In this document: piece by piece, positions 33,656 to 43,620 of the stretch
Layout: the number at the start of each line of letters is the position of its first letter
Numbering within the stretch: the first letter of the stretch is position 1
NCBI GenBank assembly: GCA_025738555.1
Contig: JAOVFP010000004.1
Location: forward strand, 2,728,001-2,792,000
Origin: Cyathus striatus
Lineage: Eukaryota; Basidiomycota; Agaricomycetes; Agaricales; Nidulariaceae
Direction: 5' to 3'
Length of the DNA stretch: 64,000 nucleotides
Notes under the pieces: generated by a model
What the model was told of the DNA's origin: nothing
Seen by the model: only the letters and a program-made list of their open reading frames with translations
Databases searched by the model: none
Made by a program: the position numbers and the translations under genes

Positions 33656-34205
33656 GCCACCTCATCTTGCAAATGACAAGGATGAGTGTATGTCTTCCTC
33701 CTCCTATGCCTCCTCATCTGGCAAGTGACAAGGATGAGCATGTGTCTCCCTGCTCCTCCCATGCCTCCTCATCTGGCAAGTGATGAGGATGAGTGTGCAT
33801 CTCTCCCCCCCTCCCATGCCTCCTTGTCTCACAAGTGATGAGACGAGTGTGCATCCCCCCTCCTCATCTGGCAAGTGATGAGGATGAGGATGCATCTCCC
33901 CTCCTCCCACACCTCCTTGTCTCACAAGTGACGAGACAAGCATGCATCCCCTCTTCTCCTTGTCTGGCAAATGATGAGGAGGAGGATGCCATCTCCCCCC
34001 CCTTCCCTGCCTCGTCTCACAAGTGATGAGAGCGATGGCAGCACCATGCCTCCCCCTCCCCCCCAGCCTCCTCATCCCGCAAATGATGAGGACGAGTGTG
34101 CCATCCTCCCCTCCTCCCCTGCTTTGTCTCACAAGTGACGAGAGTGACGGTGTTACCATGTCTTCCCATCCCCCCTCCACATCCCCCTCCTCTCCCCCAC
34201 CTCGA
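33656..34205. repeat. Minisatellite with CAAGTGATGAG core
   Basis: Degenerate units of about 55-60 bp contain a near-palindromic core, such as 'ctcatctggcaagtgatgagg' or 'gtctcacaagtgatgagac', separated by C-rich spacers. Long Ser/Pro- or Gly-rich frames on both strands are repeat translations. Confidence 0.8.
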
Positions 34206-34560
34206 GCATGCACACATCTGTTAGATATTCAGGGTTGCACAGCTTCTTTGACAGCTGTCACTTGTCACCTGTCATACTTGACAGTTCTGTGATTGACAGA
34301 TTGACAGCTGTCAGTTACCTTAGTTACATGAACCTTGGTTGGGACTTTGGTAGACACCCTCAGTATATATATACACTCTGTAACTTGGTAGTAGTTAACA
34401 AGTTTCCTCCCCATCTTGTGTCTGTGTCTGTGTTTGTGTCTGAGTCTTTGCTCCACTATCACCCTCTTTGCTTCTTTATCACACTCTATTCTCTCAATCA
34501 CCCTCCTTTATTCTTGTTACTTCTGACAACATCCCCCTCCTTTCCACCTCAAACCTCCTC
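34206..34560. other. Unique sequence between two minisatellite blocks
   Basis: Contains short 'gacagctgtca' palindromes (34,248-34,320), a TATATATACA box near 34,365 and a 'gtgtctgtgtctgtg' run near 34,420. No gene is supported. Confidence 0.4.
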
Positions 34561-35260
34561 TATCCCCTCATCATCCTTCCCCCACCTCGTCTGGCAAGTG
34601 ACAAGTGTGTGTAGTCTCTGCACACATCCACCTCTCCCCTCACACATCCTCCATCCCTTGTCCCCTCGTCATCCCCTCCCCCACCTCATCTAGCAAGTGA
34701 CAAGTGTGCATGTGTCCCCCCTCCTTGTTGCCTGCCAGGATGAGCATGCACATGCCCCCCTCCTCTCTACCTCAAATGTCCACTGTCCCTCCATCATCCT
34801 CTCCCCCACCTTGTCTGGCACCTCCTCTCCACCTCCTCCCATGCTGTCCGTCCCCCCCATCATCCTGTCCCCCACAGTGATGAGTGTGCATGCATCCTGT
34901 GCATGTCCCCCTCTCCACCTCACACATCCTCCATCCCCTCATCCCCTCGTCATCCTCTCTCCCACCTCATCTGGCAAGTGATGAGCATGTGTGTGTGTGT
35001 GTGTCCCCCCTTCTCATCACTTGCCAGGACAAGTGTGTGCATGTCCCCCTCTTCTCCACCTCAAATGTCCACTGTCCCTCTGTTGTCCTCTTCCTCACTT
35101 TGTCTGGCACCTCCTCTCCACCTCCTCCCACACTGCCCATCCCCCTGTTGTCCTGTCCCCCACCTTGTCTGGCAAGTGATGAGTGTGTGTGCATGCACAT
35201 CCCCCTCCTCTCCACCCCCCCCCCTCCCACATCCTCCATCCCCCTGTTGTCCTCCCCCCT
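34561..35260. repeat. Second block of the CAAGTG minisatellite
   Basis: Larger units, each with 'cctcatctggcaagtga' and 'ctccacctcaaatgtccac' blocks and C-rich spacers. It is related to the 33.7 kb block. A (GT)n run occurs near 34,990. Confidence 0.75.
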
Positions 35261-35538
35261 TCCTTCTCATGCCAATGGGCCAAGGGCAAAAGGCTGTGTT
35301 TTGCCTAAAATAGTTTAGATAATCATGTACTGTAGCCAATCAAATGTAATATATATTTATCCATATTTAATGTAGCCTATGAATGGCTGTATATTTTTAG
35401 TTTTTTGATCATGAAATATTGCTGTGCATCTTGTGGCTTCCTAAGATCTTGGTTTGCATCAACCCTTTCCCCCCACTCCTTCTTAACCACCCCACCATCT
35501 AGCTATCTCAAAGCATTTTAACAACACATCTACACACA

Positions 35539-38500
35539 ATGGCTTGTTGTTCTACTCACTCTGCTACAACTCAGGCTTCCAGTATCACTCCTACTGAGTC
35601 TGCTCCACTTTCAGCTACATGTGAAACTCGCAGCAAGTCTTGCAAGTGTGGAACTTCTGCTGCTGATCTTACAGCTCAACCACCAACAAAGAAGCAGGCT
35701 AAGGCCAATGAATCTATCACAGATAATGAGGAGACTGAAAAAGTGCAGGAAAAACAGTGTAAAAAAATTGTAAAAGCCAAGAAAGGCAAAAAAACTTAGT
35801 ACAGTCATCAACCAGGACACATGACATCAAAAATAAAAAATTGATCTCCATCATCAGATATACATGAAATAAATTTAAAATTTGCACAGTTGATTAAAGG
35901 AATACCACATATATAACATAGTAAATTTTTGAAAAATTTGAGTGGAGGGAGGTAGGTGAAATTCTCGAAAAGGTTGAGGTGGCCAGAAATCAGCCATCAC
36001 CATGTGGCATGACAGCCCACTCTCAGCTTAATTGTTATCACTGTTGGGACACTGCTAGTCTACCATTTGCTCTTGATTTTCTCTCGCAATAATACTGTCA
36101 ATACTGAGTTTAATACATTACCACTTGACTGTAAGAATACCTGCTCAAAATCCCCAGCAATTGTGTATGTACCCTTCCCATTTGGCTTTGCACTCTGCAA
36201 GATAAGGAGTAACTAAGTACATCATGTCTACTCTTCTACAAATATCCTCTCCTCTACTACCTTCAGTAATGTAGATCTATTTTGTATTATCTGTAAAAGC
36301 AAAAAGAACAGTGAGAAAATGGCTGGTGTGAAGCAGTGGAACAGCTGTGTATTATCCACTCTAATAGCATAGAATCTATGCTGCACCCTGATCCTTGTTA
36401 CTGAGCATCAGCACATAGATATCTATAAATCTCATGTACAATATATCTGACTGGCAGGCTTATGCTTAAAACAACTGCTTCTATGTGAAATACTCTTGTC
36501 TATACACAGTTCTATGTCATTCAATTTTTGAAAGTCTCAAATTCTGACAAACCTATCAAGTTTAGTGAATGTTATTTATATAAGTTTACAGTAATGTGCA
36601 AGATTATAATATTCCTAAATCTTAACTACATACATAGCTGTGATTTACAAAAAGTTCTGTGGAAATTGGTGTTGATTTGGAGGTGGGAGAGCACAGATAA
36701 TCTGGATGTGTCATGTGACAAGGTGGTGCCTCGTTAGGTGGTTGATGACTGTATGGTGTAATAACTTTCTTTTACTGCCTTACTAATGCTTTTTTAAAAA
36801 ACTTCGGAAATAAAAAGAGCTGAGGATGCTGCTGCAGATGAAGAGGGTGTACCTGACCTTACTGCATATGTATTACATATATTTATACAACACTCATGTA
36901 CTAATAATACTTAGTGCTGAAAGGGTGCTGGAGGAAAGCAGCCTTCCTGTTGCCCCTCCAAAGTGGGGTCCATCTTCTGATGTACCTCAACCAGCAGCTC
37001 CTGTCTTCACTGTTACTCGTAAGCATCATTCAGACATGGAAAAACATAAGAAAATATTTATTTACATGCATAAAATGTGTATCTAAATATTTATATTGTC
37101 TACAGTTGAAGAAGAACAGGAATCTGATGGATATGAAACCAATAATAAAACTGAAAATAAAGGTTTGAGTTGATAGCTTACATATATATTTACTAACACA
37201 AGTTATATTTCATAGAATACTGAAAGTTCAAGTGATGGACCAGGTGCAAGTTATGAAAATGAATTGGATCACAGTGATGGTAGGTGATATTAGTATCACA
37301 TCTTTCAAGTCTGACAAAAAGCACACAGAAGATCAGATCAGTAAGGGTAAAGGTAAGAAAATTCAGTAATGTTATAACTGTATTACTGTATTTAAAATCT
37401 TGAAAGGGAGTGATAAGTCCAATGACAATCATACAGAAGACAGGACCAGTAAGAATAAAGGTATGGATTTTCAGTAATATTTGTATTTATACTAACTCAT
37501 TGTTCTTTGCAGAGGTAGACATCATCATGACTAGTCCACCAGTTAGTCCACCTCATGCTACCACCAGTAAACCAGGTGTGGTAGACACAGTGGATATCAC
37601 CAATATTAGCTCTAAAGGTTCTTCAAGGAGTGAAGGTAAACCTACTATTTGTATAAATATATATGTACTAACTCTAAGTAGGTGGCATTCTTAGAGGAAA
37701 TGCATTTGGGAATCGCCCAAATGCTACTGACTTTCACAGTGCTGTTGGTCCAGTTAAGGGGCAGGTTTGGCTGTATGTATCCAATGCAGATCCTAGTACT
37801 GTCATGGTACCTGGAGTGGTGTCATGTCCCATTCTATTCCACTAGGAACAAGAACCTCAGAGTAGATAGTCTAATAGCAGAGTAACTTGTACAACATTAG
37901 TAGGGTGTGTGGAGATAATGAACAAGCACAGGAGTAGTGGAATGTTGGCTTCAACTTGTGTGTTGCACCCCTTGGACTTCCAGTTCTGTATTTAGAACAA
38001 AGCGGAGTAAGTGGCAATATAGCAGAGTTGGCTCAAGGCCCAAGTGGGAGAAGGGTGTAAATGTAGTTGATTTGAAACTGAAGTCCATCTACATTACAGG
38101 AGTAGTTTATATAGTAAACTACTTTGTCCGAATGTGTACAGAGTAATGCTCATGGGTATGTGGCATCCTAGGGGTAAGTAAACTCCATGAAATGTAGACC
38201 ATGGTAAACTAGTGGTATGCCTCTAGATTATAGTCATAGGAGAAATGGCCGCAGCCAGAGAACAAGGTAGTAATATTAAAGGGAAGGAACAAGTAAACAT
38301 TAGTAATGAGAGTTTGATATATAATAAGTATACATAGTCCAGAGGAAACGTACTAAAAGCAGAGTAAACCCGGAGTTGACTCCAATGGTACAGGGATTGT
38401 CACAGATATGACAAGTGGCTTCATTTACATTGAAGCATAATCTTATGGCAACCATTGGGCCTGTCTTGAAGAAACTCAAAGACAAAGCTGAACATTTCTT

Positions 38501-39365
38501 TAGTATGTTTTCTTTCATATTTTATTCATATACTAATATCATTTCAGCTGCTGATTGCTGTTTATATGTCTATGAAAGTAAGGCTTGGAATATTCTTGGA
38601 AATTTTGAATCTGCTGTTAAGGATGATGAAGAAGTTGACTGGCTCAGGATTGATGGCAAGCATATTTTGCCAATACTAAGTGTAGCTATATATTTTATTC
38701 TTTTATTCTTGTACCATTTACTTATATTGTGTTGTTTTATAGTCTGGATTTATGCCAAATGCACCACTCTCCCATGATGTTGAGACATATTCTATTTGGT
38801 CTAAGTCAGCTGGAAGCTCTGCAGCCAGTTCTCATGCTGTTTTTCACTCTCATACCCCTTCTCTCATTCAAAGGGGTGGAATCTCAGAGCAATGCACTGA
38901 AGAGCTTATTGAGGTTCTAAAGCTTCCTAGGGATATTCTTGGGAGCACAGCCCCTGGACTTCAAGTTGCATATCTGAGGTATCTTGCCTGTATAAAAGCA
39001 GTTTCTGACCACAACATCATGGATAAGAACAGAACTTGGCCAGTTGCAAAGACAACAAAGAAGGAAATCATCACAGTTTTTGTATTGTCTTCAGCCTGGT
39101 ATGAGAACTACTCAAATTTCAATAAGATTGCAGATTTTCCAGCCATGCAGTCTTGGTTGGCTGAGGATCAGGATAGTCCTTCTGATCTGGATCTTTGGGG
39201 CTTTGAAAGTGATCATTATACATTTTTGGATCTGAAAAAGTGGCTTAAGGAGAAGAAGGAGAAAATGAAGGGAAAGGGAAAGGGAAAGAGCAAGGAGGAG
39301 AAGGGAGGAAGAGATGAGAAAGCTCATGAGGAAAAAGAGAAGTCTAGTTTGAAAAAGCACAAGTA
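35539..39365 (+). pseudogene. KDZ-companion gene, copy 1 (interrupted by a solo LTR)
   Basis: A multi-exon gene upstream of a CxC5-type gene. A possible first exon (35,539-35,799) starts MACCSTHSATT and is Lys-rich. Later blocks include AERVLEESSLPVAPPKWGPS (about 36,915), a Ser/Asp-rich region, and RGNAFGNRPNATDFHSAVGP (about 37,690). The exon ending STVMVPGV is cut by a 594 bp LTR at 37,820 and resumes SFTLKHNLMATIGPVLKKL (38,420). A final long exon (38,752-39,365) ends in a Lys/Glu tail (KKEKMKGKGKGKSKEEK). Between 35,800 and 36,790 no exon could be assigned. The same gene order and a related C-terminal domain (D-F/Y-P-x-M-x-x-WL...LWG-F/L-E...DLxxWxKxKK) recur at 41.2-42.4 kb. The function is unknown; its pairing with KDZ genes suggests a role in transposition or its regulation. 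Confidence 0.55.
37820..38413 (+). mobile_element. Solo LTR family 3, copy 1 (in an exon)
   Basis: A 594 bp LTR, TGTCATGTCCC...AGATATGACA, flanked by the perfect duplication AGTGG (37,815-37,819 and 38,414-38,418). It splits an exon of the KDZ-companion gene; reading across the empty site gives one continuous frame. It is about 90% similar by eye to the copy at 50,301. Confidence 0.93.
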
Positions 39366-39397
39366 AGTATATTGAATTTAAATTGTAATAGTTTACA

Positions 39398-40331
39398 ATG
39401 GAATTTTTCAGTTGGGCTACAAATTTTGAGATATATCTGTGGTGCTTAACTTGTATATGGGCTATATTCATGCCAGGAATAACTCAACATATTTTATTCT
39501 GGTTATTAATTATCTGGCTATTTCAATGGCTTCCAAGTGCAACATTAGTTCCATTTCTTTTTATTCAACCAGTAATTGCAGCAAATGAACAATCATTTCC
39601 TAACATCACATTTGATGTGTTCAGTAAATTTATTCTGTCAAATTTTGGTGAAAACATTACACTCTCTGCTACATTGGTTATATTGTTCTCTATGATTGAT
39701 AATGTTGATTTGTTAAGTCTTCATGCAAGACAGCAGAATGCAAAGTTGAAAGGAGAAAAAAATGTTGATGCAACTGCATGGATTAGATTACTGGCTAGAG
39801 CTATTCAGGAAAAAATTGGCATGGACTCAGATGATCTCTTTGAAGATAATGAAATTGATGAACATACAACTCAAACAGGCAGATCTATTTTGTTAGGCAC
39901 TAAATTAGATGAAATGGCAAGACTTTTGAACTTGTATCCTTTCAATCAGGAGAGAAAAGTTTTTGAAGGTCAACTGAAACCTGTATCTCATGCTAGTATC
40001 AATCCTGTTCATATAATATGTCCTATAGCTGCAGAGTGTGTGACACTGAGCTGTAAAGAATGGGCACTACATGTGCATACTAAAGTTAGAGATGTACCTA
40101 AAGCAACATTAATTAAAGGCTCAAAAATATTTGAACATGCATATGTAGTATCAGGTACTTGTGAAAAATGTAAAACACTATATTCTGCAGAACATGAACA
40201 TGCCTATGATGAAAAACAGAGATATTATATGGTTCATTTAAACTCTGCTAAATATCTGAAAGTAGGAAAAAAACTATGGGTAGATAGGGCATTTTTTCAA
40301 GGTGTTCTGAATGGTATATATAGCTTTCATG
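39398..40331 (+). pseudogene. CxC5-type KDZ transposon protein, copy 1 (3' truncated)
   Basis: An open frame of about 311 codons whose first 55 residues are hydrophobic. It continues with LSLHARQQ (near residue 115), an amphipathic middle part, and a cysteine-cluster region: ICPIAAECVTLSC (near 40,015) and GTCEKCKTLYSAEH (near 40,155), closing with VDRAFFQGVLNGIYSFHA. The partner copy at 43.6 kb has LNLHARQH, ICPTFMRCATPSC and HCSNCNTIYYADH at the same places and continues into a CxC6/transposase part. Here the frame runs into a C-type element at 40,332, so the catalytic half is gone. It lies about 30 bp after the companion gene, in the same order as the second module. Confidence 0.7.
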
Positions 40332-41174
40332 CAGTACTTTACACTCCCCCCCTCTTTCACCATGAATTCACATGAAATTCACATGAAATTACGTGAACTT
40401 CATGTGATTTTAAATATTTTCCAAAAAGCATAGGTTCATGAACTTTCATGTATTTTAGGTGAAATTTAGGTGAAAATATAGTGAAATTCACATTAAAAAT
40501 TGGAGGTCATTACACTACTGAGTGTGACACCTAGGGCTGAGTGCAGTTATCAAACTTGTCACACATGTGTGAAAGTGTGACATATTGGAAAATGTTGGAA
40601 AAAGCGTGACATGTGTGACATGCGTGGGAAAAAATGTGACATGTTGGAAAATGTTGGGGGATAAAGCGTGACATGTGTGACAAGCGTGAGGAAAATGTGA
40701 CATGTGTGACAAGCGTGGGAAATGTGACATGTCGGAAAAAGTGTGGCAAATGTGATGATTATGGTATGTGACACTTTTCCAATATGTCACATTTTTCCCA
40801 CGCATGTCACACATGTCACGCTTTTTCCAACATTTTCCAATATGTCACGCTTTCACACATGTGTGACAAGTTTGATGACTGCACTCAGCCCTCGGTGTCA
40901 CACTCAGCCCTAGGTGTCACACTCAGCATGCAGTATTACACTCTACTCTTGTATAAGCTTCACATGAACTTCACTGAGTGACATGAATGCCAGGTGAAAA
41001 ATTCATGTGAATTTTCACTTCATCTTCACATGAAATTCATGTCACTTAGTGAAGTTCCTGTGAAATTCATGCAAAATTCACATGAAATTATTAGCAGTGT
41101 TCTCACTGAAATTCAGCAAAAATAATGCAAAAAGTTCACCTGAAATTCACATGAAAGGGGGGAGCATAAAGAGC
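40332..41174 (+). mobile_element. Element C-type insertion or junction with internal palindromic satellite
   Basis: The left terminus CAGTACTTTACACTCCCCC is followed by TTCACATGAA-type palindromes. The centre (40,525-40,925) is a head-to-head array of 'gtgacatgttggaaaa' units that reverses near 40,770. The right side again has 'TTCACATGAAA', then a run of G, and ends GGGGGGAGCATAAAGAGCTC. The flanks CTTTCATG and CTGATGCT do not match. The ends may therefore come from two different insertions joined by deletion or recombination, which would also explain why the CxC5 frame does not resume. Confidence 0.7.
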
Positions 41175-42366
41175 TCCTGATGCTGTACCTACAAAGGAAG
41201 ATTTGAAGGGTGCATCCAGAACTATTGGTATTTCTCTTTATTTTTGTCTTGGTAATGGAATTTCTGAAAAAAATTGTAGGAGGCATATTTCAGGGGCAGG
41301 CTCAGGGAAATAATTTCAGATTTGCTGATGATATCAATGAAAGTTCACCTATGGTTGTAGACATCCAGGGGTTTGTCTACATCACCATCTCTGATGAATC
41401 TCCTAAGTTCAACCCAACCTTATTAAATACTAAGACACCTCCTCAAGCTGTACCAACTTTGGTGAATAATTGTCTTAAATCAGTATTGAACTCAGTTTCA
41501 AAAAGAATGCCTATTATTAAACATAAGATTTACTTTGACTTAATATTTTTATTAATTAACTAACACTAAATAGTTCAAAATAGGCTTATTATGAATTTTG
41601 ATACTGAGTGTGAAACTTGGATTATATTTGGATGCTTCAATGACATTGAAAGTACTGACACCATTAAGTGGACTTCTAGAATGAATGATATAGTTTTATA
41701 TCTTGCTGCTGTAATGTCATTTTACTTATATTAATATCTAATTTCTCATGATTTCTTAGATTTCTGTGAAAGAACCTGTAGGCTTCCACTTAGCAAGAAG
41801 TGTGGGTAGTTCTTTTGGAGCATCAACAACCTCTAAGAGCAGTCTGCTTCTGCCTCTGCTACTACTGAGGACAATCTTGATATACCTGATGGACTTAGTA
41901 AGAAGCAAGAGCTTATTGTGTCCATCTATAAAGTGGATAAGTCTCTCCTTGGACATAAGAACTGGTCCATTCAGATGGCATGGAAAATCTACCAGGAGGT
42001 ACAGCTAGTCAAACACATGGTAGATACAAAGCCAGAAATGTGGCCATCTGATATGGATAAGCCAATCATGAAAGACTTGCATAAAATGTTTGGAGCTGCT
42101 GGAACTGCCTGGCATTATTGGGATAAAGCTCTTAAACCCATATCTAACTACCCTGATATGGAGGAGTGGTTGAGTAGTGCAGATCCACCTGATAATAAAG
42201 AAACTCATGAGCTATGGGGCCTGGAGAAGACAGCAGGATTTACTAGGGTAGACTTGGAAAATTGGGTTAAAAAGAAGAAAAGTATTAGTGCTGGAAAGGG
42301 GAAGCAGAAAGCAGATGGAGGAAAGAGTAAGAAAGGATCTGGCATAAAGAGAGGTTGTGACACTTA
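41175..42366 (+). pseudogene. KDZ-companion gene, copy 2 (5' part lost, 3' end disrupted)
   Basis: Coding blocks: PDAVPTKEDLKGASRTI (41,181), then FQGQAQGNNFRFADDI (41,290-41,340) and an exon to about 41,530. A later exon holds SATTEDNLDIPDGLSKKQEL (about 41,850-41,910), MAWKIYQEVQLVKHMVDTK, KPISNYPDMEEWL and LWGLEKTAGFTRVDLENWVKKKK, with a Lys/Gly tail. The last codons are replaced by element G; across the empty site the frame would end five codons later, just as copy 1 ends. It is homologous to 35.5-39.4 kb, but the sequences are strongly diverged, so the duplication is old. The order companion-then-CxC5 is the same in both modules. Confidence 0.6.
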
Positions 42367-43482
42367 GCCACATGTTTCAACTGACTATCAGAGAGTCAGT
42401 TGAGAGTAGGTTGAGATTTTTAGCCTGAAATGACAGTCAGATGAGAGTTAGGTGAGAGTTAGGTGAGAGTCAGGTGAGAGTTAAATGATAAATTTTCACA
42501 AAACTCAAACCTCTCTCATTCAGGTCTCAATAGTAATCTGAGACTAAATTGATAGGACTCTCATTAGACTATCAGTGATAGTTGTTTGTTGAATAAACAA
42601 GTTGTCAATACATTATTGGTGATCAATGTGACAAGGGAAAAAGCGTGACATGCTGGAAAATGTTGGAAAAGGCGTGACATGTGTGACATATTGGAAAAAG
42701 CATGACATGCTGGAAAATGTTGGAAAAGGTGTGATATGTAACATGTTGGAGAAGTGTGACATGCTAGAAAATGTTTGAAAAAGCGTGACACGTGTGACAA
42801 GTGTGGGAAAAGCGTGACATGTTGGAAAATGTTCGGAAAAAAAGTGTGACAAGTGTGGGAAAAGCGTGATATATTGGAAAAGCGTGACATGTTGGAAAAA
42901 GTGTGGCAGGTGTGATGGCTATGATATGTCATACTTTTCCAACATATCACACTTTTTCCCACACTTGTCACACTTCTAAATGTTGGAAAAAGCGTGACAT
43001 ATGTGACATGTTGGAAAATGTTGGAAAATGTGTGACAATTGTGATGGCTATGATACTGTGACAAGTGTGACAAGACATGTCACACTTTTCCAATATGTCA
43101 CACTCTTTCCAATGTGTCACACTCTTTCTAATGCATCACACTCTTTCTAATGTGTCACACTCTTTCCAACACATCACACTCTTTTCAACACATCACACTC
43201 TTTTCAACATGTCACACTCTTTCCAATGTGTTACACTTTTTCCAACATGTCACACATCAGGTGAGAGTCAGGTGTGAGTCAGGTAAGAATTCAAGCTAAG
43301 CCCAATACCAATTTCAGAAGTCTCAACTGACTCTCACCTGACTCTTGAGACTCAGTTAAGAGTCAAATGACAGTCAGATAAGAGTCTAACCTGACTTCTG
43401 AGACTTAGTTGAGAGTCAGATGAGAGTCAGGTGAGAGTCAGTTGATAGTCAGTTGAGACATGTGTGGGAGTGACACATACAG
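42351..43482 (+). mobile_element. Element G (1.13 kb, 8-bp TSD CATAAAGA)
   Basis: The left end is GAGGTTGTGACACTTAGCC. The right end, read inward, is CTGTATGTGTCACTCCCAC. Both are followed by the shared subterminal block ACATGT(C/T)TCAACTGACTATC. The 8-bp duplication CATAAAGA is exact (42,343-42,350 and 43,483-43,490). The arms are arrays of 'gagagtcaggtgagagtcag', and the centre (42,625-43,255) is a GTGACA-type palindromic satellite. It has no coding capacity. It sits at the end of the companion gene. Confidence 0.92.
42625..43255. repeat. Palindromic GTGACA satellite inside element G
   Basis: Units 'gcgtgacatgttggaaaatgttggaaaa' run to about 42,920. A mixed zone follows, and the reverse-complement form ('tttccaatgtgtcacactc') continues to 43,255. 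It is the same array type as at 40.5-40.9 kb. Confidence 0.85.
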
Positions 43483-43620
43483 CATAAAGAATAAGTAAGT
43501 AAATTCTTGAAAGATAGCAATTTTTACAGTTAAGTTTGTATCCAATGTACTTTTAGTTTCTTTTGTATCTGTGTATGGCTGCTTCAAATCCTTTATGCAA
43601 TATTAGTTCACTATTATTGG

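Noticed and set aside
33656..35340. Ser/Pro- and Gly-rich frames up to 169 codons
   Set aside because: Direct translation of a C/T-rich minisatellite; open in several frames at once.
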